NCBI RefSeq assembly: GCF_031954525.1
Contig: NZ_CP134867.1
Coordinates: forward strand, 4,526,001 to 4,590,000
DNA: 64,000 nucleotides
DNA from: Dyella sp. BiH032
GTDB taxonomy: Bacteria; Pseudomonadota; Gammaproteobacteria; Xanthomonadales; Rhodanobacteraceae
Direction: 5' to 3'
In this document: one piece after another, positions 15,885 to 25,095 of the stretch
Layout of the letters: every line of letters starts with the position of its first letter
Numbering within the stretch: the first letter of the stretch is position 1
Program-made: the position numbers and the translations under genes
Notes under the pieces: generated by a model
The model's input: the letters and a program-made list of their open reading frames with translations, nothing else
What the model was told of the DNA's origin: nothing
Database searches by the model: none

Positions 15885-18800
15885 ACGACTACGCCGAGCT
15901 GCATTGCCTGTCGAACTTCTCGTTCCAGCGCGGAGCATCCAGCGCGGCCGAACTGTTCGAGCGGGCGAAGGCGTGCGGATACAAGGCGCTGGCCATCACC
16001 GACGAATGCTCGCTCGCCGGCATCGTGCGCGCATACGAGGCCTCGCTGGAAACGGGCCTGAAGCTAATCGTCGGCGCGGAATTCAAGCTGGACGACGGCC
16101 TGCGCTTCGTCCTGCTGTGCGAGACGCGCGAGGGCTATGCCTCGCTGTGCGGACTCATCACGCGCGGCCGCCGCGCCTCGGCCAAGGGCACATATCACCT
16201 CACCCGCGCCGACCTCGCCGATGGCCTGCCCGGCACACTCGCGCTGTGGCTGCCAGAGGCGGCGCCGAATGCCGACGATGGCCGCTGGCTAGCGGAACGC
16301 TTCGCGCAGCGCCTGTGGCTGGCGATCGAATTGCATCGCGGCCCGGACGACGCCGCGCGCCTTCACCAACTCGAAAGCCTCGCCGCCGACCTTGCCATTC
16401 CCACCGTCGCCGCCGGCGACGTGCACATGCACGCGCGCGGCCGCCGCGCGCTGCAAGACACGCTCACCGCGATCCGCCACGGCCTCACCGTGGCGCAAGC
16501 CGGCGCCGTGCTGTTCAAGAACGGCGAGCGGCATCTGCGCACGCGCGAGGTGTTGGCGGAGATCTATCCGGCGCACTTGCTGGAAGCAACCGTGCGCATC
16601 GCGGACCGCTGCCAGTTCACGATGGACCAGTTGCGCTACCGCTATCCGGCCGAGCTGGTGCCGGCGGGATACACCGCCACCTCGTGGTTGCGAGAGCTCA
16701 CCGAGAAGGGCATCCGCGAACGCTGGCCGAACGGCATCAGCGCGGAGAACCGGGCGAAGATCGAGAAGGAGCTCGCACTCGTCGAGCAGCTGGAGTACGA
16801 GCACTACTTCCTCACGGTCGAAGACATCGTCCGCTACGCGCGCGGCGAAGGCATCCTCTGCCAGGGCCGCGGCTCGGCCGCCAACTCCGTGGTGTGCTAC
16901 GCGCTCGGCGTCACCAGCGTCAGCCCGGACGAAGCCAACCTGCTCACCGAGCGCTTCATGTCGGAAAGCCGCAAGGACAGCAAGTTCGGCCGCCCGGAGC
17001 CGCCCGACATCGACATCGATTTCGAGCACGAGCGGCGCGAGGAGGTCATCCAGTACATCTACCGCAAGTACGGCCGCGAACGCACCGCGCTGGCCGCCAC
17101 GGTGATCAGCTATCGCGGGCGCAGCGCCGCACGCGACGTGGGCAAGGCGCTGGGGCTGTCCACCGACCAGGTGGCGACACTGAGCGACGTGTTCGCCTGG
17201 CGCAACGGCGGCTCGATGAACCAGCACCTGCGCGAGGCCGGCCTCGATCCGGAAAGCCCGCTGCTCAAGCGCGTGCTGGCGCTGACATACGAACTGCTGG
17301 ATTTCCCGCGCCACCTCTCGCAGCACGTCGGCGGCTTCGTGATCTCCGATGCGCCCTTGTCGGAGCTGGTGCCGGTGGAGAACGCGGCCATGGTCGACCG
17401 CACCATCATCCAGTGGGACAAGGACGACCTGGACCGGATGAACCTGCTGAAGGTGGATTGTCTGGCGTTGGGCATGCTCACTTGCGTGCGCAAATGCCTG
17501 GACTTGATGCAGCAGCATGAAGGCGTGTCGCACACGATGGCGTCGATTCCGCATGGTGATGACGCCACGTACGCGATGATCCAGCAGGCCGATACCATCG
17601 GCGTGTTCCAGATCGAAAGCCGCGCGCAGATGTCGATGCTGCCGCGCCTGCGGCCGAAGGATTACTACGACCTGGTGATCCAGGTGGCCATCGTGCGCCC
17701 TGGCCCGATTCAGGGTGACATGGTGCATCCCTATCTGCGGCGGCGACGCGGGGAAGAGGAGGTTACCTATCCATCGGATGCGCTGAAAACCGTCTTGGAG
17801 CGCACCAAGGGCGTTCCGCTGTTCCAAGAACAAGTGATGCAGATCGCCATGGTCGCCGCCGGCTACAGCGGCGCGGAAGCCGATGACCTTCGTCGCGCCA
17901 TGGCCGCATGGAAGCGCCACGGCGGTATGGAAAAACATCGCGACCGTCTCTTCGAAGGCATGCAGAAGAACGGCTACACCGAAACCTTCGCCCACCAGAT
18001 CTTCGAACAGATCAAAGGCTTCGGCAGCTACGGCTTCCCCGAAAGCCACGCCGCCGGCTTCGCCAAGGTGGCCTACGTCAGCGCCTGGCTCAAATGCCAC
18101 CACCCCGCCGCCTTCGCCTGCGCGCTGCTCAACGCGCAGCCGATGGGCTTCTACAGTGCCAGCCAGATCGTGCAGGACGCGCGGCGCCATCATGTGGCCG
18201 TGCGGCCGGCGGACGTGCGCTACAGCGACTGGGACTGCACGCTAGAACGCGATACGCGCAGCGGCGGAGGCTTCGCGCTACGCCTGGGCCTGCGCCAGGT
18301 GCGCGGCTGTTCGGAGGCCGTGGCGAAGCGCCTGTCGCAGGCGCGCGGGCGTGCCCCGTTCGCCGACATCGTCGACCTCTGCACGCGCGCCAACCTGGAC
18401 CGACGCCACCAGGACCTGCTGGCCGATGCCGGTGCGCTGCGCGGGCTGGCCGGCCATCGCCACCGCGCGAAATGGGCGGTCAGCGGCGTGGAGGCGCAGT
18501 TGCCGCTGTTCGGCCGCGCGAGTCCCGCCGAAGAGAACGTCGTGCTGCCGCCGCCCACGCAGGCGGAGAACCTGCTCGCCGATTACGCGCATACGGGCCT
18601 GAGCCTCGGCCCGCATCCGTTGCGTCTGTTGCGCGCGCAACTGCGCGCGAAGCACTTCCTGGATTCGAAGCAGCTCGGCCAGTTGCCGCACGAGGCGCCG
18701 GCGCGCATCGCCGGCCTGGTCACCCAGCGCCAGCAGCCGCAGACCGCCAGCGGCGTCACCTTCATCACGCTCGAAGACGAACACGGCCCGGTCAATGTCG

Positions 18801-18976
18801 TGGTGTGGCGCCAGGTCGCCGAACGGCAGCATCGCCCTTATCTGGAATCGCGCCTGCTCGGCGTGGAAGGCCGTTGGGAAACCGTGGACGGCGTCCATCA
18901 CCTGATCGCCCGCCGCTTGCTGGACCTGAGCCCGATGCTCGGCGCGCTCGACGCGCGCTCGCGCGACTTCCACTGA
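15881..18976 (+). CDS. dnaE2: DnaE2 error-prone DNA polymerase III alpha subunit
   Basis: A 1031-residue C-family polymerase. The N-terminal PHP domain starts [20 protein letters not shown]. The palm contains [19 protein letters not shown] and [15 protein letters not shown] with the catalytic aspartates. The fingers include [17 protein letters not shown] and [16 protein letters not shown]. The C-terminal OB fold is near [20 protein letters not shown]. It lacks the long C-terminal tau-binding tail of DnaE1, consistent with about 1030 residues. It performs translesion synthesis with ImuA and ImuB. Confidence 0.96.
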   Translation: MNDYAELHCLSNFSFQRGASSAAELFERAKACGYKALAITDECSLAGIVRAYEASLETGLKLIVGAEFKLDDGLRFVLLCETREGYASLCGLITRGRRASAKGTYHLTRADLADGLPGTLALWLPEAAPNADDGRWLAERFAQRLWLAIELHRGPDDAARLHQLESLAADLAIPTVAAGDVHMHARGRRALQDTLTAIRHGLTVAQAGAVLFKNGERHLRTREVLAEIYPAHLLEATVRIADRCQFTMDQLRYRYPAELVPAGYTATSWLRELTEKGIRERWPNGISAENRAKIEKELALVEQLEYEHYFLTVEDIVRYARGEGILCQGRGSAANSVVCYALGVTSVSPDEANLLTERFMSESRKDSKFGRPEPPDIDIDFEHERREEVIQYIYRKYGRERTALAATVISYRGRSAARDVGKALGLSTDQVATLSDVFAWRNGGSMNQHLREAGLDPESPLLKRVLALTYELLDFPRHLSQHVGGFVISDAPLSELVPVENAAMVDRTIIQWDKDDLDRMNLLKVDCLALGMLTCVRKCLDLMQQHEGVSHTMASIPHGDDATYAMIQQADTIGVFQIESRAQMSMLPRLRPKDYYDLVIQVAIVRPGPIQGDMVHPYLRRRRGEEEVTYPSDALKTVLERTKGVPLFQEQVMQIAMVAAGYSGAEADDLRRAMAAWKRHGGMEKHRDRLFEGMQKNGYTETFAHQIFEQIKGFGSYGFPESHAAGFAKVAYVSAWLKCHHPAAFACALLNAQPMGFYSASQIVQDARRHHVAVRPADVRYSDWDCTLERDTRSGGGFALRLGLRQVRGCSEAVAKRLSQARGRAPFADIVDLCTRANLDRRHQDLLADAGALRGLAGHRHRAKWAVSGVEAQLPLFGRASPAEENVVLPPPTQAENLLADYAHTGLSLGPHPLRLLRAQLRAKHFLDSKQLGQLPHEAPARIAGLVTQRQQPQTASGVTFITLEDEHGPVNVVVWRQVAERQHRPYLESRLLGVEGRWETVDGVHHLIARRLLDLSPMLGALDARSRDFH

Positions 18977-19374
18977 TCGCGCAAGCGCGACGTAAGTCTT
19001 TCGGCCGATGGCTCCGCGGCCGGCGCACGTGCATGTAAACCCGGTGTCATCCCGCTTTCACGCAGCGTGCACGCGATGCGCCGGCTGCGCCGCAGTTCGC
19101 CGTGACCGTGCTCACAAAATGCATCGCTATACCTTCCGGCAAGTGCCTCCAGCCGAAAGCGCTGTCGCCTCGTCCACGTGTGCGAAGGCGCGTGTCCATC
19201 AGCCAATCCCTACAACTTCAAGCCTATGGGCCATGCGGCGACGGCTACGCATACTCCCGCTGCCGTCCGACCGCGAAGAGCCCGCCTGCCGTCCGGCAGC
19301 GCGCGAGGAACACGCTTTCGCGGGGACCGGCAACGGCGAATCAGGAGCGCTGCCGCTCGACTCGGGAAGGGACG
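18977..19374. other. Intergenic region between dnaE2 and the sigma54 activator
   Basis: About 400 bases without a supported gene. Open frames crossing it have no family resemblance and merely extend the downstream gene backwards. It presumably carries the promoter of the activator gene; I see no convincing -24/-12 or -35/-10 pair. Confidence 0.5.
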
Positions 19375-20361
19375 ATGCCCCACATGCTTGGCCAATCTTC
19401 CGCTTATCGCGCTGCGCGCGCGCAGTTGCAGCGCTATGCGCACTGCGATGCGCTGGTGCTGATCGAAGGCGAAACCGGCACCGGCAAGGAACTGGCCGCG
19501 CGCGAAATTCACTACGCCAGCCCGCGGCGGGATCGCCCCTTCGTTCCCGTCAACTGCGGCGCGATCCAGGATGGGCTGATCGAGAACGAGCTGTTCGGCC
19601 ATCAACGCGGCGCTTTCACCGATGCCCGCAACGCCCAGCCCGGCCTGGTCGACCACGCCCGTGGCGGCACGCTGTTCCTCGACGAAGTGGATTCGCTTTC
19701 GGCCAAGGCGCAGGTCACGCTGCTGCGCTTCCTGCAGGACAACGAATACCGCCCGGTCGGCGGCGGCGCGGTGCTCACCTCGGATGCGCGCGTCATCGCC
19801 GCCACCAATGCCTGCCTCGATCAGGCAGTGGCCGCCGGCCGTTTCCGCCGCGACCTGCAATACCGGCTCAATGCCTTGCATGTGCGCCTGCCGCCGCTGC
19901 GCGATCGCGAGGGCGACGTCGCGCTGCTGGCCGAACATTTTCTCGACGCCGTCGCCCAGCGCATGGGCGGGCCGGCCAAGCGCTGGGGCGCGGATGCGCT
20001 GTGCGCACTCGGCGCACACGCCTGGCCGGGCAACGTGCGAGAACTGGAAAACGTCACGCTGCGCGCGTACATGCGCGCCGACGGCGACGTGATCGGCCTG
20101 GCCGACCTGGCCACGGCCGAACCGTCCCTCGTGCCATCGCACCACCAGTTCGAACGCGCGGCCACCACCGCCGAACTGTGCTTCGCGCAGGCCAAGAGCC
20201 GCGCGATCGAAGTGTTCGAACACCGCTATCTGCTGCAGCTCATGCAACGCGCCTGCGGCAACGTCACCGCCGCCGCCCGCCTCTCCGGCACGGAACGCCG
20301 TCAGCTGGGCAAGCTACTGAAGAAGCACGGCATCGAGACGAAGCAGTTCCGGACGTCGTGA
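19375..20361 (+). CDS. Sigma54-dependent transcriptional activator lacking a sensory domain
   Basis: A 328-residue bacterial enhancer-binding protein consisting only of the AAA+ domain and a Fis-type helix-turn-helix. Walker A is GETGTGKE (32-39). The sigma54-contact loop is GAFTDA (79-84), a variant of GAFTGA. Walker B is GGTLFLDEVD (97-106), and arginine-finger and sensor segments follow (RFRRDLQYRLNALHVRLPPL). The HTH is CGNVTAAARLSGTERRQLGK. The ATG at 19375 has GGGAAGGG just upstream; longer readings add nothing domain-like. With no receiver or sensory domain it resembles PspF/HrpS-type activators. It lies directly upstream of the sigma54 promoter at 21116. Confidence 0.92.
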   Translation: MPHMLGQSSAYRAARAQLQRYAHCDALVLIEGETGTGKELAAREIHYASPRRDRPFVPVNCGAIQDGLIENELFGHQRGAFTDARNAQPGLVDHARGGTLFLDEVDSLSAKAQVTLLRFLQDNEYRPVGGGAVLTSDARVIAATNACLDQAVAAGRFRRDLQYRLNALHVRLPPLRDREGDVALLAEHFLDAVAQRMGGPAKRWGADALCALGAHAWPGNVRELENVTLRAYMRADGDVIGLADLATAEPSLVPSHHQFERAATTAELCFAQAKSRAIEVFEHRYLLQLMQRACGNVTAAARLSGTERRQLGKLLKKHGIETKQFRTS

Positions 20362-20373
20362 ACTTCACGTTCT

Positions 20374-20990
20374 CCCTCTCCCCTCCGGGGAGAGGGCCGG
20401 GGTGAGGGGACCTACGAAGCGAGATGCAGCATCCCGCCACCGCGGCGCCTATCTCGCTCTTATCCCTCTCCTCGTCATCAACGTTCCCTTCCTGCCTTTC
20501 CGACGCTCAACATCGTCAGATCGGACCACTGCCGCTTCATCGCTCCGTAGTCCCCCTCATCCGCCTACCGGCACCTTCTCCCCGCAGGGGAGAAGGACTC
20601 CACTAGCACCGCACTGCCATCCCCCTCTCCCCTCCGGGGAGAGGGCCGGGGTGAGGGGCCCTACGGAGCGAGATGCGGCATCCCGCCACTGTGGCGCCTA
20701 TCTCGCTCTTATCCCTTCCCTCGTCATCAACGTTCCCTTCCTGCCTTTCCGACGCTCAACATCGTCGGATCGGACCACTGCCGCTTCATCGCTCCGTAGG
20801 CCCCCCTCATCCGCCTGCCGGCACCTTCTCCCCGCAGGGGAGAAGGACTCCACTAGCACCGCACCGCCAACCCCCTCTCCCCTCCGGGGAGAGGGCCGGG
20901 GTGAGGGGCCCTACGGAGCGAGATGCAACACCCCGCCATCGCACCGCCTATCGCGCTCTTCTTCGCTCCTGTCATCGACGTCGCTCTTCT
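20374..20990. repeat. Tandem repeat of about 249 bp, two full copies plus a degenerate third
   Basis: Units begin at 20374, 20623 and 20873 (periods 249 and 250). Each unit starts with a hairpin (CCCTCTCCCC-TCC-GGGGAGAGGG) followed by CCGGGGTGAGGGG. It ends with a second hairpin, CCTTCTCCCC-GCA-GGGGAGAAGG. Units 1 and 2 are nearly identical; the third keeps the first 60 or so bases and then diverges. The open frames through it are translated repeat, not genes. The first hairpin is 12 bases past the activator stop and could weaken read-through into the eCIS operon. Confidence 0.85.
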
Positions 20991-21026
20991 CTCCTTTCGC
21001 GCCGGGTACTCCACCACCCAGCCCAT

Positions 21027-21039
21027 CCCATGACATGGG
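21027..21039. promoter_or_regulatory. Palindrome, candidate enhancer site for the sigma54 activator
   Basis: CCCATG-A-CATGGG is a perfect 6-bp inverted repeat centred about 85 bases upstream of the -24 GG at 21118. That is a normal distance for an upstream activating sequence bound by a Fis-type HTH. Binding is inferred from position only. Confidence 0.4.
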
Positions 21040-21115
21040 TTCGCACCGACCCACACCGCACACAAGCGAATCACCGAAACCCGCACCACTGCGCCATTCC
21101 ATCAGCGCCACCGCC

Positions 21116-21132
21116 TTGGCACGCCGATTGCT
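21116..21132 (+). promoter_or_regulatory. Sigma54 (-24/-12) promoter of the eCIS operon
   Basis: TTGGCACGCCGATTGCT matches the sigma54 consensus YTGGCACG-N4-TTGCW at every defined position, with GG (21118-21119) and GC (21130-21131) exactly 10 bases apart. Transcription would begin near 21143, about 20 bases before the first operon ATG at 21164. An enhancer-binding protein is encoded 0.8 kb upstream on the same strand. Confidence 0.85.
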
Positions 21133-21163
21133 CCTGTCCCCTGGCGCATATGAGAGGTGCGGC

Positions 21164-21433
21164 ATGGACCACCGGCTTACCAGCGATGCGGATCGGCGGA
21201 TCGAGGTGCAGACCTCGGTGCTCGCCTATCTGCATCGGCATCCGGAAGCCGCCGACACGCTCGACGGCATCGTCAACTGGTGGCTTCCGCGGCAACGCCT
21301 CGATACCGCGCGGCAGCGCATCGAGGCCGCGCTCGAAGCGCTGGTGGCGGAGGGACGGCTCTGCCGTCACGCGCTGCCCGGCGGCACCGTGCTGTACGCG
21401 CTAGCCAACCATCCGTCACCGCGCGCCTCGTAG
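21164..21433 (+). CDS. Small first-gene protein of the eCIS operon, winged-helix-like
   Basis: An 89-residue protein starting MDHRLTSDADRRIEVQTSVL. The order of segments (VLAYLHRHPEAADTLDGIVN, WWLPRQRLDTARQRIEAALE, ALVAEGRLCRHALPGGTVLY) is that of a small winged helix: helix, helix, recognition helix and a beta wing. I do not recognise a named family. GAGAGG lies 6-11 bases before the ATG. It is the first gene after the sigma54 promoter and ends 29 bases before the sheath gene. It may be an autoregulator, but structural roles cannot be excluded. Confidence 0.7.
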   Translation: MDHRLTSDADRRIEVQTSVLAYLHRHPEAADTLDGIVNWWLPRQRLDTARQRIEAALEALVAEGRLCRHALPGGTVLYALANHPSPRAS

Positions 21434-21462
21434 CCGCGGGCATCCACGAAGGAGGAGAAACC

Positions 21463-23073
21463 ATGCCATCCGCGCTCACCTATCCGGGCGTCTATGTCGA
21501 GGAAATTCCCAGCGGCGTCCGCACCATCACGGGCGTGGCCACCTCGATCACCGCCTTCGTCGGCCGCGCCGCGCGCGGTCCCGCGGACGCCGATCCCGAC
21601 GGTCCGGTCGTCATCAACAGCTATGGCGACTACGAACGCGTGTTCGGTCCGCTCGATCCGGCGTATCCGATGGGTTACGCGGTACGCGACTTCTACCTCA
21701 ACGGCGGCGCGCAGGCGGTGATCGTGCGCCTGTACAAGAGCACCGCCGGCAAGGGCGATAAAGCGAAGATCGCCATCGCCAACCTTCCGCTGGAAGCGGC
21801 CTCCGCCGGCGCCTGGAGCAACAAGCTGCGCGCGCGCGTGGACAACAACGTCTCTGCCGACGTCGCCGCGCGCTACGGCCTGGCCACTTCGGACCTGTTC
21901 AACCTGACCGTGCGCGACATGGCCAGCGGTGTGCAGGAGACCTTCCTCAACCTCACCGTGAAGGAAAGCCCGCGCCGCGCCGACCGCGTGCTCGCCGCAA
22001 GTTCGACGCTGGTGCGCATGGCTTCGTCGCTCAGCCTGCCGGCCACCACGCCGCCCGCGCCGCACGACAACCCGGACGCCGGCAAGACCGTGTGGGAGCA
22101 GGACAAGTCATCCACCGGCGTGGCGTCGGGCGACGTGGCCGTGGACAGCGCCGCGCTGGACGATGCCGCCTACCTCGGCTCGGCCGACGCCAAGACCGGC
22201 ATCTACGCGCTGAAGAAGGTGGATCTGTTCAACCTGCTGTGCATCCCGCCGGATGTGCGCGACGGCGACACCAGCACCGGCGTCTACCAGAACGCACTCG
22301 CGTTCTGCGTCGAGCGGCGCGCGCTGCTGGTGGTCGACCCGCCCGCCGCGTGGACCAGCGCCGCCGGCATCACCCAGAGCAACAACGCTGCCCTCGCCGC
22401 ACTCGGCCTGAGCGGCGATGCCGCGCGCAACGCGGCGCTGTACTTCCCGCGCGTGATCGAATCCGATCCGGCGCGCCAGGGCCAGCTCGACACCTTCGCG
22501 CCCTGCGGCGTGATGGCCGGCGTGATGGCGCGCACCGACGCGCAGCGCGGCGTGTGGAAAGCACCGGCCGGACTGGACGCCTCGCTCGCCGGCGTGAAAG
22601 GCCTGGCCGTCAAGCTCACCGATGCCGAGAACGGCATGCTCAACCCGATCGGCGTGAACTGCCTGCGCGGTTTCCCGCTGACCGGCCCGGTGGCCTGGGG
22701 TGCGCGCACGCTGCGCGGCGCCGACCTGCTGGCCGACGACTACAAGTACGTGCCGGTGCGCCGCCTCGCGCTCTTCATCGAGGAAAGCCTGTTCCGCGGC
22801 ACGCAATGGGTGGTGTTCGAACCGAACGACGAACCGCTGTGGGCGCAGGTGCGGCTCAACGTGGGCGCCTTCATGCAGAACCTGTTCCGCCAGGGTGCCT
22901 TCCAGGGCAAGACGCCGCAGGACGCGTACTTCGTCAAGTGCGACAAGGAAACCACCACCCAGAACGACATCAACCTGGGCATCGTCAACATCGTGGTCGG
23001 CTTCGCGCCGCTCAAGCCCGCCGAATTCGTGGTCATCAAGCTCCAGCAGATGGCCGGCCAGATCCAGTCCTGA
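21463..23073 (+). CDS. Contractile tail sheath protein
   Basis: A 536-residue sheath protein of the phage/Afp/PVC family. The N-terminus LTYPGVYVEEIPSGVRTITG is diagnostic. It is followed by SITAFVGRAARGP and YPMGYAVRDFYLNGGAQAVI. The conserved C-terminal sheath domain contains GVNCLRGFPLTGPVAWGART, RRLALFIEESLFRGTQWVVF and EPNDEPLWAQVRLNVGAFMQ. AGGAGG lies 6 bases before the ATG. Only one sheath gene is present, whereas Afp and PVC carry three. It polymerises around the inner tube and contracts on firing. Confidence 0.96.
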   Translation: MPSALTYPGVYVEEIPSGVRTITGVATSITAFVGRAARGPADADPDGPVVINSYGDYERVFGPLDPAYPMGYAVRDFYLNGGAQAVIVRLYKSTAGKGDKAKIAIANLPLEAASAGAWSNKLRARVDNNVSADVAARYGLATSDLFNLTVRDMASGVQETFLNLTVKESPRRADRVLAASSTLVRMASSLSLPATTPPAPHDNPDAGKTVWEQDKSSTGVASGDVAVDSAALDDAAYLGSADAKTGIYALKKVDLFNLLCIPPDVRDGDTSTGVYQNALAFCVERRALLVVDPPAAWTSAAGITQSNNAALAALGLSGDAARNAALYFPRVIESDPARQGQLDTFAPCGVMAGVMARTDAQRGVWKAPAGLDASLAGVKGLAVKLTDAENGMLNPIGVNCLRGFPLTGPVAWGARTLRGADLLADDYKYVPVRRLALFIEESLFRGTQWVVFEPNDEPLWAQVRLNVGAFMQNLFRQGAFQGKTPQDAYFVKCDKETTTQNDINLGIVNIVVGFAPLKPAEFVVIKLQQMAGQIQS

Positions 23074-23084
23074 AGGAGAACGCC

Positions 23085-23612
23085 ATGGCCCAGTTCAGCG
23101 TCAACGCGCAGCGCTTCGATCCGTACAAGAACTTCAAATTCCGCGTGAAGTGGGACGGCCGCTACGTGGCCGGCGTCAGCAAGGTCTCCGGCCTCAAGCG
23201 CACCACCGAGGTGGTCAAGCACCGCGAAGGCGGCGACCCCAGCAGCACGCGCAAGTCGCCCGGCCGCACCGAGTTCGAGGCCATCACCATCGAGCGCGGC
23301 GTCACCCATGACCCCGAGTTCGAGAAGTGGGCGAACAAGGTGTGGAACTTCGGCGCCGGGCTCGGCGCGGAAAGCTCGCTCAAGGACTTCCGCAAGGACC
23401 TGATCCTCGAGGTGTACAACGAGGCCGGCCAGCTCGCCCTGGCATACCGCCTGTACCGCTGCTGGGTCTCCGAATACCAGGCCCTGCCCGACCTCGACGC
23501 CAACGCCAACGCCGTCGCTATCCAGCACCTGAAGCTGGAGAACGAGGGTTGGGAGCGCGACGTGTCGGTGGTGGAGCCGGCGGAGCCGAGCTTCAACGCA
23601 CAGGCGGGTTGA
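23085..23612 (+). CDS. Inner tube protein (T4 gp19-like)
   Basis: A 175-residue tail-tube protein: FDPYKNFKFRVKWDGRYVAG, VSGLKRTTEVVKHREGGDPS, then KSPGRTEFEAITIERGVTHD and the C-terminal LKLENEGWERDVSVVEPAEP. This is the gp19/Afp1-type fold that stacks as hexameric rings inside the sheath. GAAGGAGAACGCC precedes the ATG. It is separated from the sheath by 11 bases. Confidence 0.95.
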   Translation: MAQFSVNAQRFDPYKNFKFRVKWDGRYVAGVSKVSGLKRTTEVVKHREGGDPSSTRKSPGRTEFEAITIERGVTHDPEFEKWANKVWNFGAGLGAESSLKDFRKDLILEVYNEAGQLALAYRLYRCWVSEYQALPDLDANANAVAIQHLKLENEGWERDVSVVEPAEPSFNAQAG

Positions 23613-23617
23613 AGGCC

Positions 23618-24355
23618 ATGGCCGCGCTCTCCGCCGCGCAGCTGATCGCAGCCTGGGAGCAAGGCGGCGGACTCTCCGCCGCCGCGCGCGGGTGGCTTTT
23701 GCTTGGCCTTACCGACGCACCGCCGGGCGATCCGGCGATGCTTCCGCTCGGCCGGCGCGATGTGCTGCTGTTGCGGTTGCGCGAGCGCCTGTTCGGATCG
23801 CGCATCGATAGCGTGAGCGCCTGTCCCGCCTGTGGGGCCGCGGTGGAATCGAGCTTCGGCAGCGCCGAACTACTGGTCGCCGAAGCCACGGCGGAGGTGC
23901 CGGACGCACTGGACTACCGCGCCACGGCGCAAGACGTCCACGTCCGCTTCCGACTGCCAGGCAGCGAAGACCTGCTCGCGCTGGAACGCTGCGCCGACCT
24001 GGCCGAGGCGCGCTCAGCGCTGCTGCGGCGCTGCGTCCTGTCGGCGCGCATCGATGGTGAGGATCGCGATCCGCTCACGCTACCTGCCGATGTGCAAGCC
24101 GGCGTCGCCGCGGCGATGGCCGCCGCGGACCCTCAGGCCGATGTGCAGCTACTGATGGCCTGCCCAGCCTGCGCGCACGCATGGTCGCCGACCTTCGACA
24201 TCGCCGCCTTCCTCTGGCAGGAGCTGCATGCGTGGGTGCTGCGCATGCTGCGCGACGTTGACCTGCTGGCACGCCATTACCACTGGGCAGAGGCGGACAT
24301 CCTCGCCATGACCCCGCGGCGGCGCCAGGCCTATCTGGAGTTGTGCACGTCATGA
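23618..24355 (+). CDS. T4-baseplate-type protein with two CPxC zinc knuckles
   Basis: A 245-residue protein of the T4 baseplate (gp26/gp51-like) group found in eCIS loci. It has two cysteine pairs, CPACGAAVESSF near residue 70 and CPACAHAWSPTF near 187, which probably bind one zinc ion. The N-terminus is helical (AAQLIAAWEQGGGLSAAARG). The C-terminal helix LWQELHAWVLRMLRDVDLLA then YHWAEADILAMTPRRRQAYL is the most family-like part. It starts 5 bases after the tube stop and its stop overlaps the next start. Confidence 0.75.
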   Translation: MAALSAAQLIAAWEQGGGLSAAARGWLLLGLTDAPPGDPAMLPLGRRDVLLLRLRERLFGSRIDSVSACPACGAAVESSFGSAELLVAEATAEVPDALDYRATAQDVHVRFRLPGSEDLLALERCADLAEARSALLRRCVLSARIDGEDRDPLTLPADVQAGVAAAMAAADPQADVQLLMACPACAHAWSPTFDIAAFLWQELHAWVLRMLRDVDLLARHYHWAEADILAMTPRRRQAYLELCTS

Positions 24356-25095
24356 GTGACTTCCTGGACCGCGTCGCGGCACGCTCGGTTGGCGGCTCGC
24401 CCACGCTCTCGCCGCGGTTGCCGTCATGGTTCGAGCCGCCGCGCGACACGCCCGCGGCCTTGACGGTGGATGACGCCGAAGCGAAGCCCAGGCCTATGGC
24501 AGCTCCGCCGCATGCGACGGAAGCGCCGCCCGCAACGGCGACGCCACGCGGATTGCCGGCGCCTGCATCGGCGTCTCCACTTCGCACCGCCATGCCGTCG
24601 CTGCGTCCGCGGGAAATGCCTTCGGAAAAGCGGGCAGCTGCCGCCGAACGCGGCGCTCCGCCCGCGCCGGTACCTGATCCGACCAAGCGCCTCGTGGAGA
24701 CGGTGCTGCGGCGAATCGAACACGTTGGCGATCGTGCGCAGGAGGCACGGCACGTCCCAGTGAAGGCAGTCTCGGAACGGCCCGCGATGCCGACCCCACC
24801 GTCATCCGCGTCCCCTGCGGAGGCGCCGTTGCTCGTGCCGCCGCGCGAGCCTGTGTTCGCGTCGCCCGCGAAGGGTGACGAACGCACCGCACCGCCCGGC
24901 CGCAGCCAGCAGTTGCAAGACGGGGCGAATGGCTCGCATGCGCGTGCGGAACCGGTGGTGCAGGTAAGCATCGGCCGGCTCGAAGTTCGCGCGGCGCCGG
25001 TCGCCGCACCCTCGGCGTCGCGCCGCAGGGAAGGTGCGCGCCCAGCCAGCCTCGACGATTACCTGCGCCAACTGCCGGGTGGACGAACGCCATGA
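24352..25095 (+). CDS. Proline/alanine-rich, largely disordered eCIS protein
   Basis: A 247-residue low-complexity protein. Only two short regions look ordered: the N-terminal SDFLDRVAARSVGG and a helix TKRLVETVLRRIEHVGDRAQ near residue 105. A C-terminal VQVSIGRLEVRAAPVAAPSA then SLDDYLRQLPGG follows. The VxVxIGRxEVRA motif is common in small proteins encoded in eCIS operons. ATGA overlaps join it to both neighbours (24352 and 25092). Role unknown. Confidence 0.65.
   Translation: MSDFLDRVAARSVGGSPTLSPRLPSWFEPPRDTPAALTVDDAEAKPRPMAAPPHATEAPPATATPRGLPAPASASPLRTAMPSLRPREMPSEKRAAAAERGAPPAPVPDPTKRLVETVLRRIEHVGDRAQEARHVPVKAVSERPAMPTPPSSASPAEAPLLVPPREPVFASPAKGDERTAPPGRSQQLQDGANGSHARAEPVVQVSIGRLEVRAAPVAAPSASRRREGARPASLDDYLRQLPGGRTP

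Noticed and set aside
16289..18193. Long open frames opposite or out of frame with dnaE2, imuB and the giant baseplate genes
   Set aside because: Each is a shadow of a well-supported gene; translations are Arg/His/Ala-rich with no family motifs.
20402..21163. Open frames crossing the tandem repeats
   Set aside because: They encode repeated low-complexity sequence and only end in the real small gene at 21164.
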